This document shows positions 36,001 through 44,325 of a DNA stretch of 54,269 bases, piece after piece (the first letter of the stretch is position 1; every line of letters starts with the position of its first letter). The stretch is from Planctomycetia bacterium (GTDB taxonomy: Bacteria > Planctomycetota > UBA8108 > UBA1146), in the NCBI GenBank assembly GCA_012269595.1, contig JAAXJX010000015.1, positions 3,906 through 58,174 of the forward strand, in the 5' to 3' direction. The position numbers were made by a program, and so were the translations under genes. The notes under the pieces were generated by a model. The model was not told where the DNA came from and ran no database searches. It saw nothing but the letters and a program-made list of their open reading frames with translations.

Positions 36001-37756
36001 CACCGAGGTTGTAGAAGCCACCGTCGTAGACGGAAAGCTGCATGTCACGCATCGGCATACGCTCGAGAAGAGCCTCAATCTCGGAGGCCTCGGGCTCGAG
36101 CACTGTCAGGATCTTGCTGGTTCCGGCACTGGACCACAGGGAAGTGGTGTGACAAAACATGCAGGTCGCATTGGAGAGAACGGTCATGCCCTCATGCTCT
36201 TGAGCGGTCAGGGCATTGATGTCCCCGGTCGGATCAGCGGGATTACGCTGTGCTCTCCACCAGCGGTCGTAGGGAGAGTCGTCTGAGATGAGAGTTGACT
36301 CATACATCATGATGGCCAGTCCCCAGAAGAGGGAGAAGTTGGCTTCCATCATGGTGAACTGCTCCAGATTGCTGGGAGCACCGGTCAACGGAGCTCCGGT
36401 CACCGGATCCAGCAGAGGCTGCAGGTCGGCACCAAAGAGACGGTCACTGTTCCACCAGGACATGACGAAGGCGGACTGGATCATCTCCTGATAGGTCATG
36501 TCGAGACCCTTGCCGTCAGTTCCGTCACGCATGGGGCCCAGAACACTGTCGTTGGGGTGAACTTCCTGAGTGGCAAGAGGCTGCCTGCTGAGCAACTTCT
36601 GACCGGTACGAAGAAGATCCCTGCCATGGGCAGACATTTCGTCACCACTGGTCACAGGCGCAGCAGCCTGAGAGGCCAGAGAAGCCTTGTCCAGAAGGAT
36701 CTGCTCCTGGGTGACTTCTCCACCCGGCTGGACCTTGTAAACAAAGGCATCCGGATTGCGGGGGCCCCAGTTGTCACGTCCGTTGAACCAGAATGAGGCT
36801 CTTCCATCCCAGAAGGTCTCCAGGAAGTAGATGGAGTTGATCACGGTCGGCGCGTTACGGTTTGTGGTATTGCGCATCTGGACCAGAGTGCCATCAGCAT
36901 TGACCTTAATGCTGTCATTGTTGATCAGTACTGTCAGATCCTCGGTCAGGGTTCCATCGACTGTTTCGATGAGTCCATTGAAGTTGGAGTGAAGAATTCC
37001 TGAAGATCCGGCAACGTCATCCTTGCTGGAGATCACTGCAGAGGTGTGATCATTCGGATTGGTCAACTTGTGGAAGGGAAAATCTTCCGCAGAAAGACCA
37101 TGGTTCGCAGGAGCGACATCGAAAACTTCGTTATGACCATTGTAGAGCTGATGAGTGCGGCGATTGTCGGAACCGGCATGGTAGTGACAAGTCGCACAAG
37201 CCACTTCTTCATCAGATCCAGCCTGCATGTCCCAGAACAACGCTTTTCCGAGAGCGATGGCCATGTCCGGATCGGCAATGAAATCGAACAGGTTGTCCGG
37301 AAGTGGCACAGGAAGGAAGTTGAGTGCAGCAGGGACTTCCAGTTCCGGCTCCAACGGAGGAGGAATCAGGAAGACGGTGCACTCCATCCCCTCCCCTTCA
37401 GCCTGACCGGCAGAACCCGTGGTCAGCCCGTGAACTGAGTACAGGTGAAAATTCGCCGGTACATCCATATCCACATAACTGGTCGCGGTTCCTTCCAGAA
37501 TCACCAACATGACACCATTACGACGCAGGATGACCTGGTCGTACTGGCCTGTGTTGGTCCATTCCAGATTGACGTGAGCGACTTCCACAGTGCAGACCAG
37601 ATCGGTCGGTGCTGCCGGCGGAACGGGGCCGGACTGTGCGCTCAAGGAACTGCTGAAAAGCAGTGCAGTCAAAACCGTAAAGAGAGCGAGGATGCTGAAC
37701 AGCATCTTGCGCCCATGTAAGGCTCGACCTGCAGACTTCTTACGAAGGTCTGACAT
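33035..37756 (-). CDS. Di-heme cytochrome c peroxidase-like protein fused to nine Fn3-like repeats and a dockerin-like pair
   Basis: The ATG at 37756 (MSDLRKKSAGRALHGRKMLF) has an ideal GGGAGGAG site; the protein is about 1573 residues with a signal peptide ending in LSAQ. An Fn3-like module comes first (VNLEWTNTGQYDQVILRRNG). A di-heme peroxidase/MauG-like region of about 550 residues follows, with heme sites CATCH (~187-191) and CMFCH (~532-536) and the conserved FKTPTLRNVELTGPYFHNGG. Eight more Fn3-like modules (SWTNTDTYTAIEIMRG, SWTNGGAYDEIAVIRDG) precede a dockerin-like pair (RGDHNGDGAVDISDAMSLL, SNDDGAIDVSDAVRTLQYLF) and tail CGSDQTDDGLGCVQGSSCP. A redox enzyme on a long dockerin-bearing stalk is unusual. 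It probably acts on peroxide or another oxidant outside the cell or in the periplasm. Confidence 0.87.
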   Translation of the reverse strand: MSDLRKKSAGRALHGRKMLFSILALFTVLTALLFSSSLSAQSGPVPPAAPTDLVCTVEVAHVNLEWTNTGQYDQVILRRNGVMLVILEGTATSYVDMDVPANFHLYSVHGLTTGSAGQAEGEGMECTVFLIPPPLEPELEVPAALNFLPVPLPDNLFDFIADPDMAIALGKALFWDMQAGSDEEVACATCHYHAGSDNRRTHQLYNGHNEVFDVAPANHGLSAEDFPFHKLTNPNDHTSAVISSKDDVAGSSGILHSNFNGLIETVDGTLTEDLTVLINNDSIKVNADGTLVQMRNTTNRNAPTVINSIYFLETFWDGRASFWFNGRDNWGPRNPDAFVYKVQPGGEVTQEQILLDKASLASQAAAPVTSGDEMSAHGRDLLRTGQKLLSRQPLATQEVHPNDSVLGPMRDGTDGKGLDMTYQEMIQSAFVMSWWNSDRLFGADLQPLLDPVTGAPLTGAPSNLEQFTMMEANFSLFWGLAIMMYESTLISDDSPYDRWWRAQRNPADPTGDINALTAQEHEGMTVLSNATCMFCHTTSLWSSAGTSKILTVLEPEASEIEALLERMPMRDMQLSVYDGGFYNLGVTPTIEDIGRGGIDPFGHSFSIVKTFQEKANIGVGDQDGDGIPNQADPDFVFHDFQPFADHVLVVTPPPAPWEDTNMDGMFKTPTLRNVELTGPYFHNGGASTLEQVVTFYARGGNFPEINLDTLAPEMIPTPFLSVDEQRKKAMVAFLESLTDDRVRWEQAPFDHPELRIPEGAIFSPINGDVLHGNDNIAIDRFKTIPAVGAEGRAVETDSEGRPLDPLVKFLQPTRVKDLSCVTDVDSVSLSWLPQEFPFDAATSIKVLRNNQEIGLLPREASSFVDPNVPPGEHIYTVRGEDAHEGLNAECSAIFPPPAPLNLSVNVNNNQVSLQWTNPWPYHSFDIYRNGIKVADALSGVSEVFVDSNVPAGVHQYEIVGRILSLHTGILIYSDPSPISAERHPLAPEILGCSQPSQAQNQLTWINTEVFESLTLSRNGEVIAELAGDATSYTDLDSLPGDSEYSIEASVQGLTSPTATCLVQRAPLPVDSLSCSNNGGIGILSWVNPEPWQQAEIHRDGQLIAILTGNENTYQDDFLGNAGSGLHQYVIRTFFDGLTQGESSCSLLVEPDPVVMFQCEPISGGMLLSWTNTDTYTAIEIMRGSELIITLGGGSNSYFDDQAGGGVVSYTITAIREGVPSDSVGCTAVVPAAPITDLGCSPEAAGNQLSWTNGGAYDEIAVIRDGSLIATIAGTEAGYLDTTASGGTSLYQLQPQFAGAPSDASNMCSTSRAPQAISGLQAVVVENCQGDVQLSWTNGETYDSIRVERNGIALVTLPGDLTSTSIEVIGNGIHQITLVPSIDFIDGLATGVTADTSVDPLVLPTDFAGSVDPDTCQASLTWTNQGTYSGLRLVSNGQVLAEIAGAATSAVITLPSSGVHSLGLVAVGECGEASMVPQMLELDCSQRFLRGDHNGDGAVDISDAMSLLSALFANGATNCEDAADSNDDGAIDVSDAVRTLQYLFGGGTIPAPIDSCGSDQTDDGLGCVQGSSCP

Positions 37757-38143
37757 GGTGTCTCCTCCCAATGGCTCGCTGAAGCCATGGCCCCTTGTCT
37801 CAGGGGCAAAAAATCGAGAATTCCGGAGACACAATCCGAAATTCTGAGGTGCCAATGCGTTTCAATCCACCGAGACGCTGTAACTGATAAACATTACAAG
37901 CGCTTACAATTCCGGCTTCCTGAACACGCAATACTATCAATACAATGAGATAACTCAACCGTGCTTGTTAATCCATGCAATTTCCGACACATGTCGCATT
38001 GGCCCAATGAGGACACTTCAGACGACTTCGACGTCCATTTTCCCCAAAATAATCATTTACAAACGGCAATAAATGCCGGGAATACCTCCACTGGTGTTAA
38101 ATCATGAGACAAGGTTATGATTGATCTGAAGGGCGATTGAGTC
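37757..38143. other. Divergent intergenic region with a LacI-type operator-like palindrome
   Basis: This 387-bp gap separates the minus-strand peroxidase fusion from the plus-strand hydrolase, so it must hold both promoters. Its main feature is the near-palindrome at 37893-37910, described separately. The rest is AT-rich, without a clear coding frame or terminator. Confidence 0.5.
37893..37910. promoter_or_regulatory. Operator-like palindrome with central CpG
   Basis: ATTACAAGCGCTTACAAT has a perfect AAGCGCTT core and symmetric ATT/AAT ends. A core of this kind with a central CG resembles LacI/GalR-family operators. It lies about 137 bp upstream of the peroxidase-fusion start. No regulator gene of that family is present in the window. 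Confidence 0.35.
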
Positions 38144-40426
38144 ATGAAAGGCAGGTCGATCGTGAATGGCCTAATACGAGGGTTGCTCCCTGGAATCGCA
38201 GTCATCCTGCTTTTCCTGAGCGGTGACTCCATCCCTGCCCAAACCCCGTCTGCAACCGTCCCCGGATTTGTCCGTGGGGATATCAACGGCGATCTGAATC
38301 ACGATCTCAGTGACCCTGTACTGCTTCTGGAAGAACTCTTCGGATCTGGCAGTGGGCTTCCCTGTGCTGTTGCAGCGGATATCAACGGAGACCAACAGCT
38401 TCTCCTGGATGATGCCATCGCCCTTCTCGGTCTGATCTTCACTGGATCACCGAGCACACTTCCAGCCCCCTACCCCGATTGCGGCCTGGTTGACCCTGCC
38501 GCTGTTCTCGACTGCCAGTCTCCACCCTGTTCCATCGGTGAAATCACTGAGGAGCGGCAATGGACGATGCCCACCTTCCGATCCGGCCTCCCCTATCACG
38601 CCTTCTTTCCCGGGGACCGGATCCCCGAAGTTCACTGGCAGATGGGAAATGGAAGCGGACTGATCCAGGAGAAGGTTCCCTTTGAACTCTTTGGGTTACT
38701 TCCGGGTGAATCCCTGCCCGGAAACCTGTCATTGAATCCCGCCAACGGGGAGGTCACAGGTTCCCTTGTCCCTCCGGGACTGCACTCGTTCAAGATCTTT
38801 GCCCGTGATCCCTTTGGTGAACTCGTCCTCTTCAAATGCAGATTGGCCGCATTTGATGAAGCGGAGTCGGTCATTGCTCCCCCACCGAATCTGAATTTGC
38901 CAGGGCCGCACACGGTCAGTGTCTTTGAGACCTTTTTTGATCACACCCATCCACTCCCGTGGCCTCCTCCCTATCCGCTTTGGAACTGCAACTCGAGTCC
39001 TCCTCCAGCGGATGAGGTCACAGAACTGAAACCACTGAGAATCCTGATTCCCAATGGACTGACAGAACCGGCTCCGGTCATGATCTTTCACCATGGAACA
39101 GGCTTCTCCTGGGAAGACTACGACGGGATTCTCGGGTTTCTGACCACTCACGGGATCATTTGCGTCTCTGTCGGTAATTCCTTCTCTTTCGATCTCTACC
39201 CCGACTGGTATTGCTGGGGAGGTCACGACGACGCGGCTGTCCTGATTCAGAGGACCCGTGAAGTGATCGAGGAGACTTCCCTTCTCCCCGGATCTCCTCT
39301 GGAAGGGATTGTCGATCACCAGAGGTTCTTCTTTGGTGGGCATTCACGGGGAGCCTCTGCAGCTGTCACCGCCGCAGAAACTGATTCAGATATCCGCGGG
39401 TTGTTGCTCCTGCAGCCGACCGATGCCAAGCAGGATTCGTGGATCGGCAACACCAATCGCTGGCACCGGTTACCCGATATTCCCATCGTCAGTGTGACCG
39501 CTGAGCAGGATACCGACGTGATTTACCCCTATGCAGAGCGATTGCTGGAACGTTTTTCTGCATCCGCAACTTCCATATGCATCCTCGGAGGCTGTCACGG
39601 ATTCAGCAGCGATTCCTCCAGTCTTGGTTGCGGAAGCTGTGACTGGGTTCCCGTTTCACCGGACGTGGATTCCTGCCCCTACATCGCTCGCCCCCTGCAG
39701 CGAGATCTTTCCAGGAAATGGTTACTGGCCTTTCTCAAACGTCATGCCTATGACGATTTGAGCCTCGAGGGGATGCTCTACGGCGGTTCTGATGAAGTTC
39801 AAAATCTGGAGAGTGTCGCCAGCAAAAGGAACCTGTCGGGAATACTCCCCCTCGACAACTTTGATCAGTTCCCGATCAATGACCGACAGTATGAGATCAG
39901 TTCCACCAACATGATCATGTTCCAGTCAGGTCCTTGCTACGACTGGCCTTTTCCCCTGCCGCAACCCTTCCCGGAGATCACCAATCTGATCTGCATCCTC
40001 CCTGCGCAGGGAACGGCCTCTATCAATATGCCTTTGGGGTTTGTCATCGATCCCCTCAGTGCCGGAAATCGCAAAAACCTGCGCTTCAGGATCAAAAACC
40101 ATGACGTTCATGGGGGACTCGACAATATGGGCTGGTTCTTTGAGGCCTCCATCACCCTCTCCGATACGGATTTGAGAGCGGCCAGCCTCAATCTCAGGGA
40201 TTACCTGCCAGAGAACGGATTTCACCCCGAAGCCACATCCGGAGCGGGTACCGTTCCACTCAAACAGCAACGCTTTATCGACGTGGTCATTCCCCTGGAA
40301 GATTTCCTGATCGAGGAGCCGAATCTGGATCTTCAGTCATTGGGTATGCTCGATTGGGAATTCATCACCGACGGCAGCGCACCCTTTGATATCCGCTTCG
40401 GGCTGGATGATCTGCACCTGGAATAG
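38144..40426 (+). CDS. Secreted alpha/beta hydrolase with N-terminal dockerin-like pair
   Basis: The 760-residue precursor has a signal peptide (LLPGIAVILLFLSGDSIPAQ). Unlike its neighbours, the dockerin-like pair is at the N-terminus (RGDINGDLNHDLSDPVLLL, ADINGDQQLLLDDAIALL; ~43-105), still followed by the Cys tail DCGLVDPAAVLDCQSPPC. A He_PIG-like segment lies at ~140-235. The hydrolase domain runs from ~290 to 560: oxyanion-region MIFHHGTGFSW, nucleophile elbow GGHSRGA (Ser401), probable acid in SVTAEQDTDV and His in GGCHGFSS. The fold resembles platelet-activating-factor acetylhydrolase, chlorophyllase or polyester hydrolase families; the substrate is unknown. The C-terminal ~180 residues are a beta-rich domain of unknown type. 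The stop is 2 bp from the stop of the convergent gene. Confidence 0.82.
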   Translation: MKGRSIVNGLIRGLLPGIAVILLFLSGDSIPAQTPSATVPGFVRGDINGDLNHDLSDPVLLLEELFGSGSGLPCAVAADINGDQQLLLDDAIALLGLIFTGSPSTLPAPYPDCGLVDPAAVLDCQSPPCSIGEITEERQWTMPTFRSGLPYHAFFPGDRIPEVHWQMGNGSGLIQEKVPFELFGLLPGESLPGNLSLNPANGEVTGSLVPPGLHSFKIFARDPFGELVLFKCRLAAFDEAESVIAPPPNLNLPGPHTVSVFETFFDHTHPLPWPPPYPLWNCNSSPPPADEVTELKPLRILIPNGLTEPAPVMIFHHGTGFSWEDYDGILGFLTTHGIICVSVGNSFSFDLYPDWYCWGGHDDAAVLIQRTREVIEETSLLPGSPLEGIVDHQRFFFGGHSRGASAAVTAAETDSDIRGLLLLQPTDAKQDSWIGNTNRWHRLPDIPIVSVTAEQDTDVIYPYAERLLERFSASATSICILGGCHGFSSDSSSLGCGSCDWVPVSPDVDSCPYIARPLQRDLSRKWLLAFLKRHAYDDLSLEGMLYGGSDEVQNLESVASKRNLSGILPLDNFDQFPINDRQYEISSTNMIMFQSGPCYDWPFPLPQPFPEITNLICILPAQGTASINMPLGFVIDPLSAGNRKNLRFRIKNHDVHGGLDNMGWFFEASITLSDTDLRAASLNLRDYLPENGFHPEATSGAGTVPLKQQRFIDVVIPLEDFLIEEPNLDLQSLGMLDWEFITDGSAPFDIRFGLDDLHLE

Positions 40427-40428
40427 AT

Positions 40429-42966
40429 TCAGTTGCAGTCCGGATCAGGGAAGGGGAAACCCGGAGCAGCTCCACCCTGGAAAAGGTATTCCACCAGGTA
40501 GACCACGTCAGAAAGATCGATCCCGCCACTGCTGTTGACGTCTCCACGATCGACAGGATCCGGTGCAGGCCCTCCATCAAACAGGTGCAACAACAGGGCA
40601 ATTGCATCGGACAGATCGACACTGCCGTCGACATTGATCTCACCTCTGACAAAGGGAGTGCACTGGCACTCATCCGGAATCCCATCACCGTTGGCATCGG
40701 CGCTCAAACCGCTGGAAATATCCACCGCATCACTGATCCCGTTGCCGTTGCAATCCGTGCACTGGATATCGGAAATCTGCAAATCATCGATGGCCGCCTC
40801 GACCACTGAAGCCGATCCCTGATCACTTGCAATAAACCTCAGGCGCACTTGAGAGGTCAGGGGAATCAGGCCTGAGAGAGTAAATTCTCGCAGGGTCCAT
40901 CCCCCTCCGGTACCGGGTCCCGAAGGACCGGTTTCCTCAAGCAGGGACCAGTTGTTGCCACCATCCGAGCTGATTTCGACACGAAAAATGTCTGCACCCG
41001 GACTCGCTCCCGTGTCGTTCGAATACCACTGATAGAAACTGAGCAAAGGATCGACGCTCGTCGAAAGATCGTAGACGGGTGAAGTGAGAGTGGTCGCACC
41101 ACCATCGATGTCGTTGTCTCCGAGACCGCCTCCGGGAGGAGTCTGGCCAGTGAACCAGCAGAAGACTCCCGAACCAGGTGTCTGATCGTCTTCAGGCTGT
41201 GCGCCGGTTCCATTCGGATCACCCAACTCCCACACTCCTGTCGTTGCCGTATCAGAGGGAGCTCCCACCGTCCAACCACTGTCGAATTCCATCTCATCTT
41301 CCACAAGGACGGTCAGTCCTTCTCCGACCGTTGCGGCGTAGAATCCTGCGGGTGCAGCGGGAGGGTCCAACTGGCTCTCCCCCGTCAAAGTCTGCGCTGA
41401 GACGTACCACTGGACTTCACTGCCACAGGGAAGAACCGGGAAATCCGCTTCGTAAAACCCACTGGGTGCCAGCTGCAGGGGTACCGGCGAATAACCGCTT
41501 CCCGTGGAAACCCACAGCGTCGGCGAATCCGGATCGATGGCAAAGGAGGGGTCGACAACAATTTCCACGGCCAGAGTGGCTCCGGCAGGGTTGATCAGGC
41601 TCGGGATTCCCTGGGGGTAGGCGAAATTGAAAGGAGCCTGCTGGACGCTCCAGACATAGAGGCCCTTTTGAAAGTCACTGCCGATCACAATCCCACTGGG
41701 AAAGTACGGATAGCAACTCCAGAGACCACTGGTTCCGTCATTGTCATCTTCGGGAACCGTATCAAAGAAGGCGACCTCGGTGATGTTCAACGGATCAGAA
41801 TCGTCAAGGATCCGCAATCCGGAACGATAGTTCGCCTGAAAAATGCGATTTCCCAGAGTGTACATATTGTGATCGGTCGAAGTGTTTCCACTACCGTAAA
41901 CAGCCACCACACTCGGAGAAGACCAGTCACTGACATCTATGACAAAGGTTTCCGTCTCCTGGGTCCCATTTTCATCCAACTCATCCCCCAGATAGAAGTA
42001 CTGGTTGTCTGACGACAACCACCCCTGATGGGCATAGGCGGATCCGGGGTAGGAAGTGGAGGAAAGAACGACCGGATTCACCTTGTCGGTGACATCGACG
42101 ATGTCCAGACGAGAAGGGTTATTTCCCGAACAGGCAAATGCAATCTGACGTAATTCCTGCGTCACCGGGTGGGGAAGTGTCTTCACCTGGGCGTCGTGGA
42201 CATAGCGTTCATTCCAACTGCCGACAAAGGTGGGAAGGGCGGGGTTTGCCAGTGAGTAGATCCTCAGACCCGCTCCGCCCCCGCCACAGCGATAGAGAAA
42301 TCCGCTGACTTCATCGAGTGCAACATTATGGGTAGCTGAAGAGCCCACATCATTGATGGATCCGGCGAGGGTAACGACTCCATTGTCGACATCTGTCAAA
42401 TCGATGATCTGGATTCCGCCACCACCCTCACTTACAGAGTAAGCGTAGCTGTCATATGTTTTGATATCGCGCCAAAGACTATTGGGCCCCGAGATTGTCG
42501 TCAGAATCTGGGGATTGCCCGGATTGGTCACTTCGATGACGGTGGTTCCCAAGGAATGGCCCATCAAAGCGTACTCACGTCCTGAAGGCGAAGTGTATCC
42601 CCAGCAGTCATTGCCGTTGGCGATACCCGGCTGCATTTCAGGAAGGGTCACCCACGAAAGGAGCTGAACCCCGTCACCAATCCCCCCCACGGGTCCGAAT
42701 GTTTGTGGACCTCCAGCCCCCTGGCGGTAACCGGTACCATTGTACGGAGGAGGAACATTGCGCGCTTTCGGGTCATCCTCGTGACCGAAGAGCTCCGCAA
42801 GTTGCAGTGAATCCCCGGCAAAAACTCCCAGCAGGATCATGAAAGCAAAGAACACCACCACAGGCCTCAGCAACACGAAATTGCGAGGAGAGGATTCGGG
42901 CTTCCTAAAGGGGCGATTCAGATCCTGCATGTCAGGGGTACCGTTCAAGATTGCAGGCCATTTCAC
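40429..42966 (-). CDS. Choice-of-anchor B family protein with LVIVD propeller and C-terminal dockerin-like pair
   Basis: An ATG at 42966 gives 845 residues; an internal ATG at 42930 (MQDLNRPFRKPE) is equally possible, as neither has a strong ribosome-binding site. One hydrophobic export segment is present (LLRPVVVFFAFMILLGVFAG). Residues ~75-420 form the choice-of-anchor B/LVIVD-type propeller, with ANGNDCWGYTSPSGREYALM, IQIIDLTDVDNGVV, VDVTDKVNPVVLSS and NTSTDHNMYTLGNRIFQANY. A beta-sandwich region (~540-720) resembles C-terminal adhesion domains of secreted proteins. The end has a DxNGNGxxD-type segment and a dockerin-like pair (RGEINVDGSVDLSDAIALLL, RGDVNSSGGIDLSDVVYLV), finishing in PDPDCN. 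Members are surface-anchored by varied means; here the dockerin would be the anchor. The stop faces the hydrolase stop with 2 bp between. Confidence 0.85.
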   Translation of the reverse strand: MKWPAILNGTPDMQDLNRPFRKPESSPRNFVLLRPVVVFFAFMILLGVFAGDSLQLAELFGHEDDPKARNVPPPYNGTGYRQGAGGPQTFGPVGGIGDGVQLLSWVTLPEMQPGIANGNDCWGYTSPSGREYALMGHSLGTTVIEVTNPGNPQILTTISGPNSLWRDIKTYDSYAYSVSEGGGGIQIIDLTDVDNGVVTLAGSINDVGSSATHNVALDEVSGFLYRCGGGGAGLRIYSLANPALPTFVGSWNERYVHDAQVKTLPHPVTQELRQIAFACSGNNPSRLDIVDVTDKVNPVVLSSTSYPGSAYAHQGWLSSDNQYFYLGDELDENGTQETETFVIDVSDWSSPSVVAVYGSGNTSTDHNMYTLGNRIFQANYRSGLRILDDSDPLNITEVAFFDTVPEDDNDGTSGLWSCYPYFPSGIVIGSDFQKGLYVWSVQQAPFNFAYPQGIPSLINPAGATLAVEIVVDPSFAIDPDSPTLWVSTGSGYSPVPLQLAPSGFYEADFPVLPCGSEVQWYVSAQTLTGESQLDPPAAPAGFYAATVGEGLTVLVEDEMEFDSGWTVGAPSDTATTGVWELGDPNGTGAQPEDDQTPGSGVFCWFTGQTPPGGGLGDNDIDGGATTLTSPVYDLSTSVDPLLSFYQWYSNDTGASPGADIFRVEISSDGGNNWSLLEETGPSGPGTGGGWTLREFTLSGLIPLTSQVRLRFIASDQGSASVVEAAIDDLQISDIQCTDCNGNGISDAVDISSGLSADANGDGIPDECQCTPFVRGEINVDGSVDLSDAIALLLHLFDGGPAPDPVDRGDVNSSGGIDLSDVVYLVEYLFQGGAAPGFPFPDPDCN

Positions 42967-43142
42967 AGTTTCAAACGGAACTTCATCTCTGTGAGTCAGG
43001 CCTGTACCGAATACTTTGCGGGCTGCCAGATTCGATTCGGACTACCCCTAGTATACCCCAGAAACCCCATCCCAAGTAGTGTGCTCTGAACCCATTAGGT
43101 CAGATATCAAGAGTCCCTTGCCTTTAACTGAGGCGGGCTGAA

Positions 43143-44324
43143 TCAAAGGGTCTTGAGAAACTCCACCAGCATGGCTTCCTCGTCCGGTGTCAGATTCAGC
43201 GGCTCAACCAGTCGCTCACCATGATGACCCGCTCCCTGATGGACAGGGCGGGCATTTTCCCGGCGAGAATAAAACCGGATCACTGAGGACAGATCCGCCC
43301 GGCTTCCGTCATGAAAATAGGGTGCTGTCCGGGAGAGCCCTCTCAACCCGGGGGTGCGAAAGGCTCCCCACATTTTCGAATCACGTCTGAGCCTGCGTGT
43401 TCGATCAGCAGCGGCTCCTGTCCTCTCCTCCGAATACTCACCCAGAAGATTGAAGGGACTGCGTTTCAAATCGAGGATGCCGCCGTATCTCCCTGAATCC
43501 CTGGAGGATGAACCGGAAGAAATCAAACCGGTATCATGAAACTCTCCATCTGAAAATGCCGGTCCATTGTGACAAAACACGCAGCGCCCCTGATCCAGGA
43601 AAATGGCCAGACCGTAGCGCGCTTCCGCAGGATATTTTCTGGCCTCTTGGGGATTCTCATCTGCGAGGGCCTGCAAATATCGATCGAAGTCTGTCTTCGG
43701 AGCCTGCAGCGTCTTTTCATAGGCCGCGACCGCACGCCCCAAATCAGAAAAGGCCCTATTGAGTCGCTGACGTCGCTCTTCCGGAAGTTGTTGATATCCC
43801 GCAGTCCATTCGGAGTTTTCCCGAGCCCTTTCAGGAAGATCGTCGAGGCGGGGAAAATCTCCGAATGATTCCTCAAACAGTTTTCGGCGATCGGGATTCT
43901 GGTCGATCCACCTCAAGAGGATCAGTCGGTCACTGTCCAACTCCTCGGGAGTTTCAATCGGCTCCAGAGCCTGTGACCACAAAGAATCCCAGCGACCGTC
44001 CCAGCCAAACCAGCGCTGCTGGTCCACCCCCCAGAGACCAGGGGTGTCTCGATGAATCTTTTGAACACCGCGCGGGTGTGACAAACCATCCTGAAATGCC
44101 TGGCCCGGATCATGACAGGTCGCACAAGAAGTCGAACCATCACCACTGAATTCTTCGGCGAAGAAGATCTCCTCTCCCAGTTTTTGCAGGGGTGTGAAAT
44201 CTTTCGGAGCATTGACGATCACCTCTTCACGAGCCAGATCGAGGATCTGCTCCCGCCAGCTTTGTGGCAACAGCGGGTCTTCCACCTGAATCACGACAGT
44301 CGCCAGGAGAAGTAATCCATACAT
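43143..44324 (-). CDS. MauG/cytochrome c peroxidase family di-heme protein
   Basis: This 393-residue exported protein begins with a hydrophobic segment (MYGLLLLATVVIQV). It has two c-type heme sites, CATCH at 67-71 and CVFCHNGPAFSDGEFHDTG at 248-252, and the conserved FRTPGLRGLSRTAPYFHDGS with a distal-type histidine near the C-terminus. Size and layout fit the bacterial di-heme peroxidase/MauG family, which reduces hydrogen peroxide or performs long-range oxidations in the periplasm. It is the last of three coupled genes; its ATG lies 1 bp after the stop of the YtkA-like gene. An electron donor is not obvious nearby. Confidence 0.92.
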   Translation of the reverse strand: MYGLLLLATVVIQVEDPLLPQSWREQILDLAREEVIVNAPKDFTPLQKLGEEIFFAEEFSGDGSTSCATCHDPGQAFQDGLSHPRGVQKIHRDTPGLWGVDQQRWFGWDGRWDSLWSQALEPIETPEELDSDRLILLRWIDQNPDRRKLFEESFGDFPRLDDLPERARENSEWTAGYQQLPEERRQRLNRAFSDLGRAVAAYEKTLQAPKTDFDRYLQALADENPQEARKYPAEARYGLAIFLDQGRCVFCHNGPAFSDGEFHDTGLISSGSSSRDSGRYGGILDLKRSPFNLLGEYSEERTGAAADRTRRLRRDSKMWGAFRTPGLRGLSRTAPYFHDGSRADLSSVIRFYSRRENARPVHQGAGHHGERLVEPLNLTPDEEAMLVEFLKTL

Positions 44325-44325
44325 T

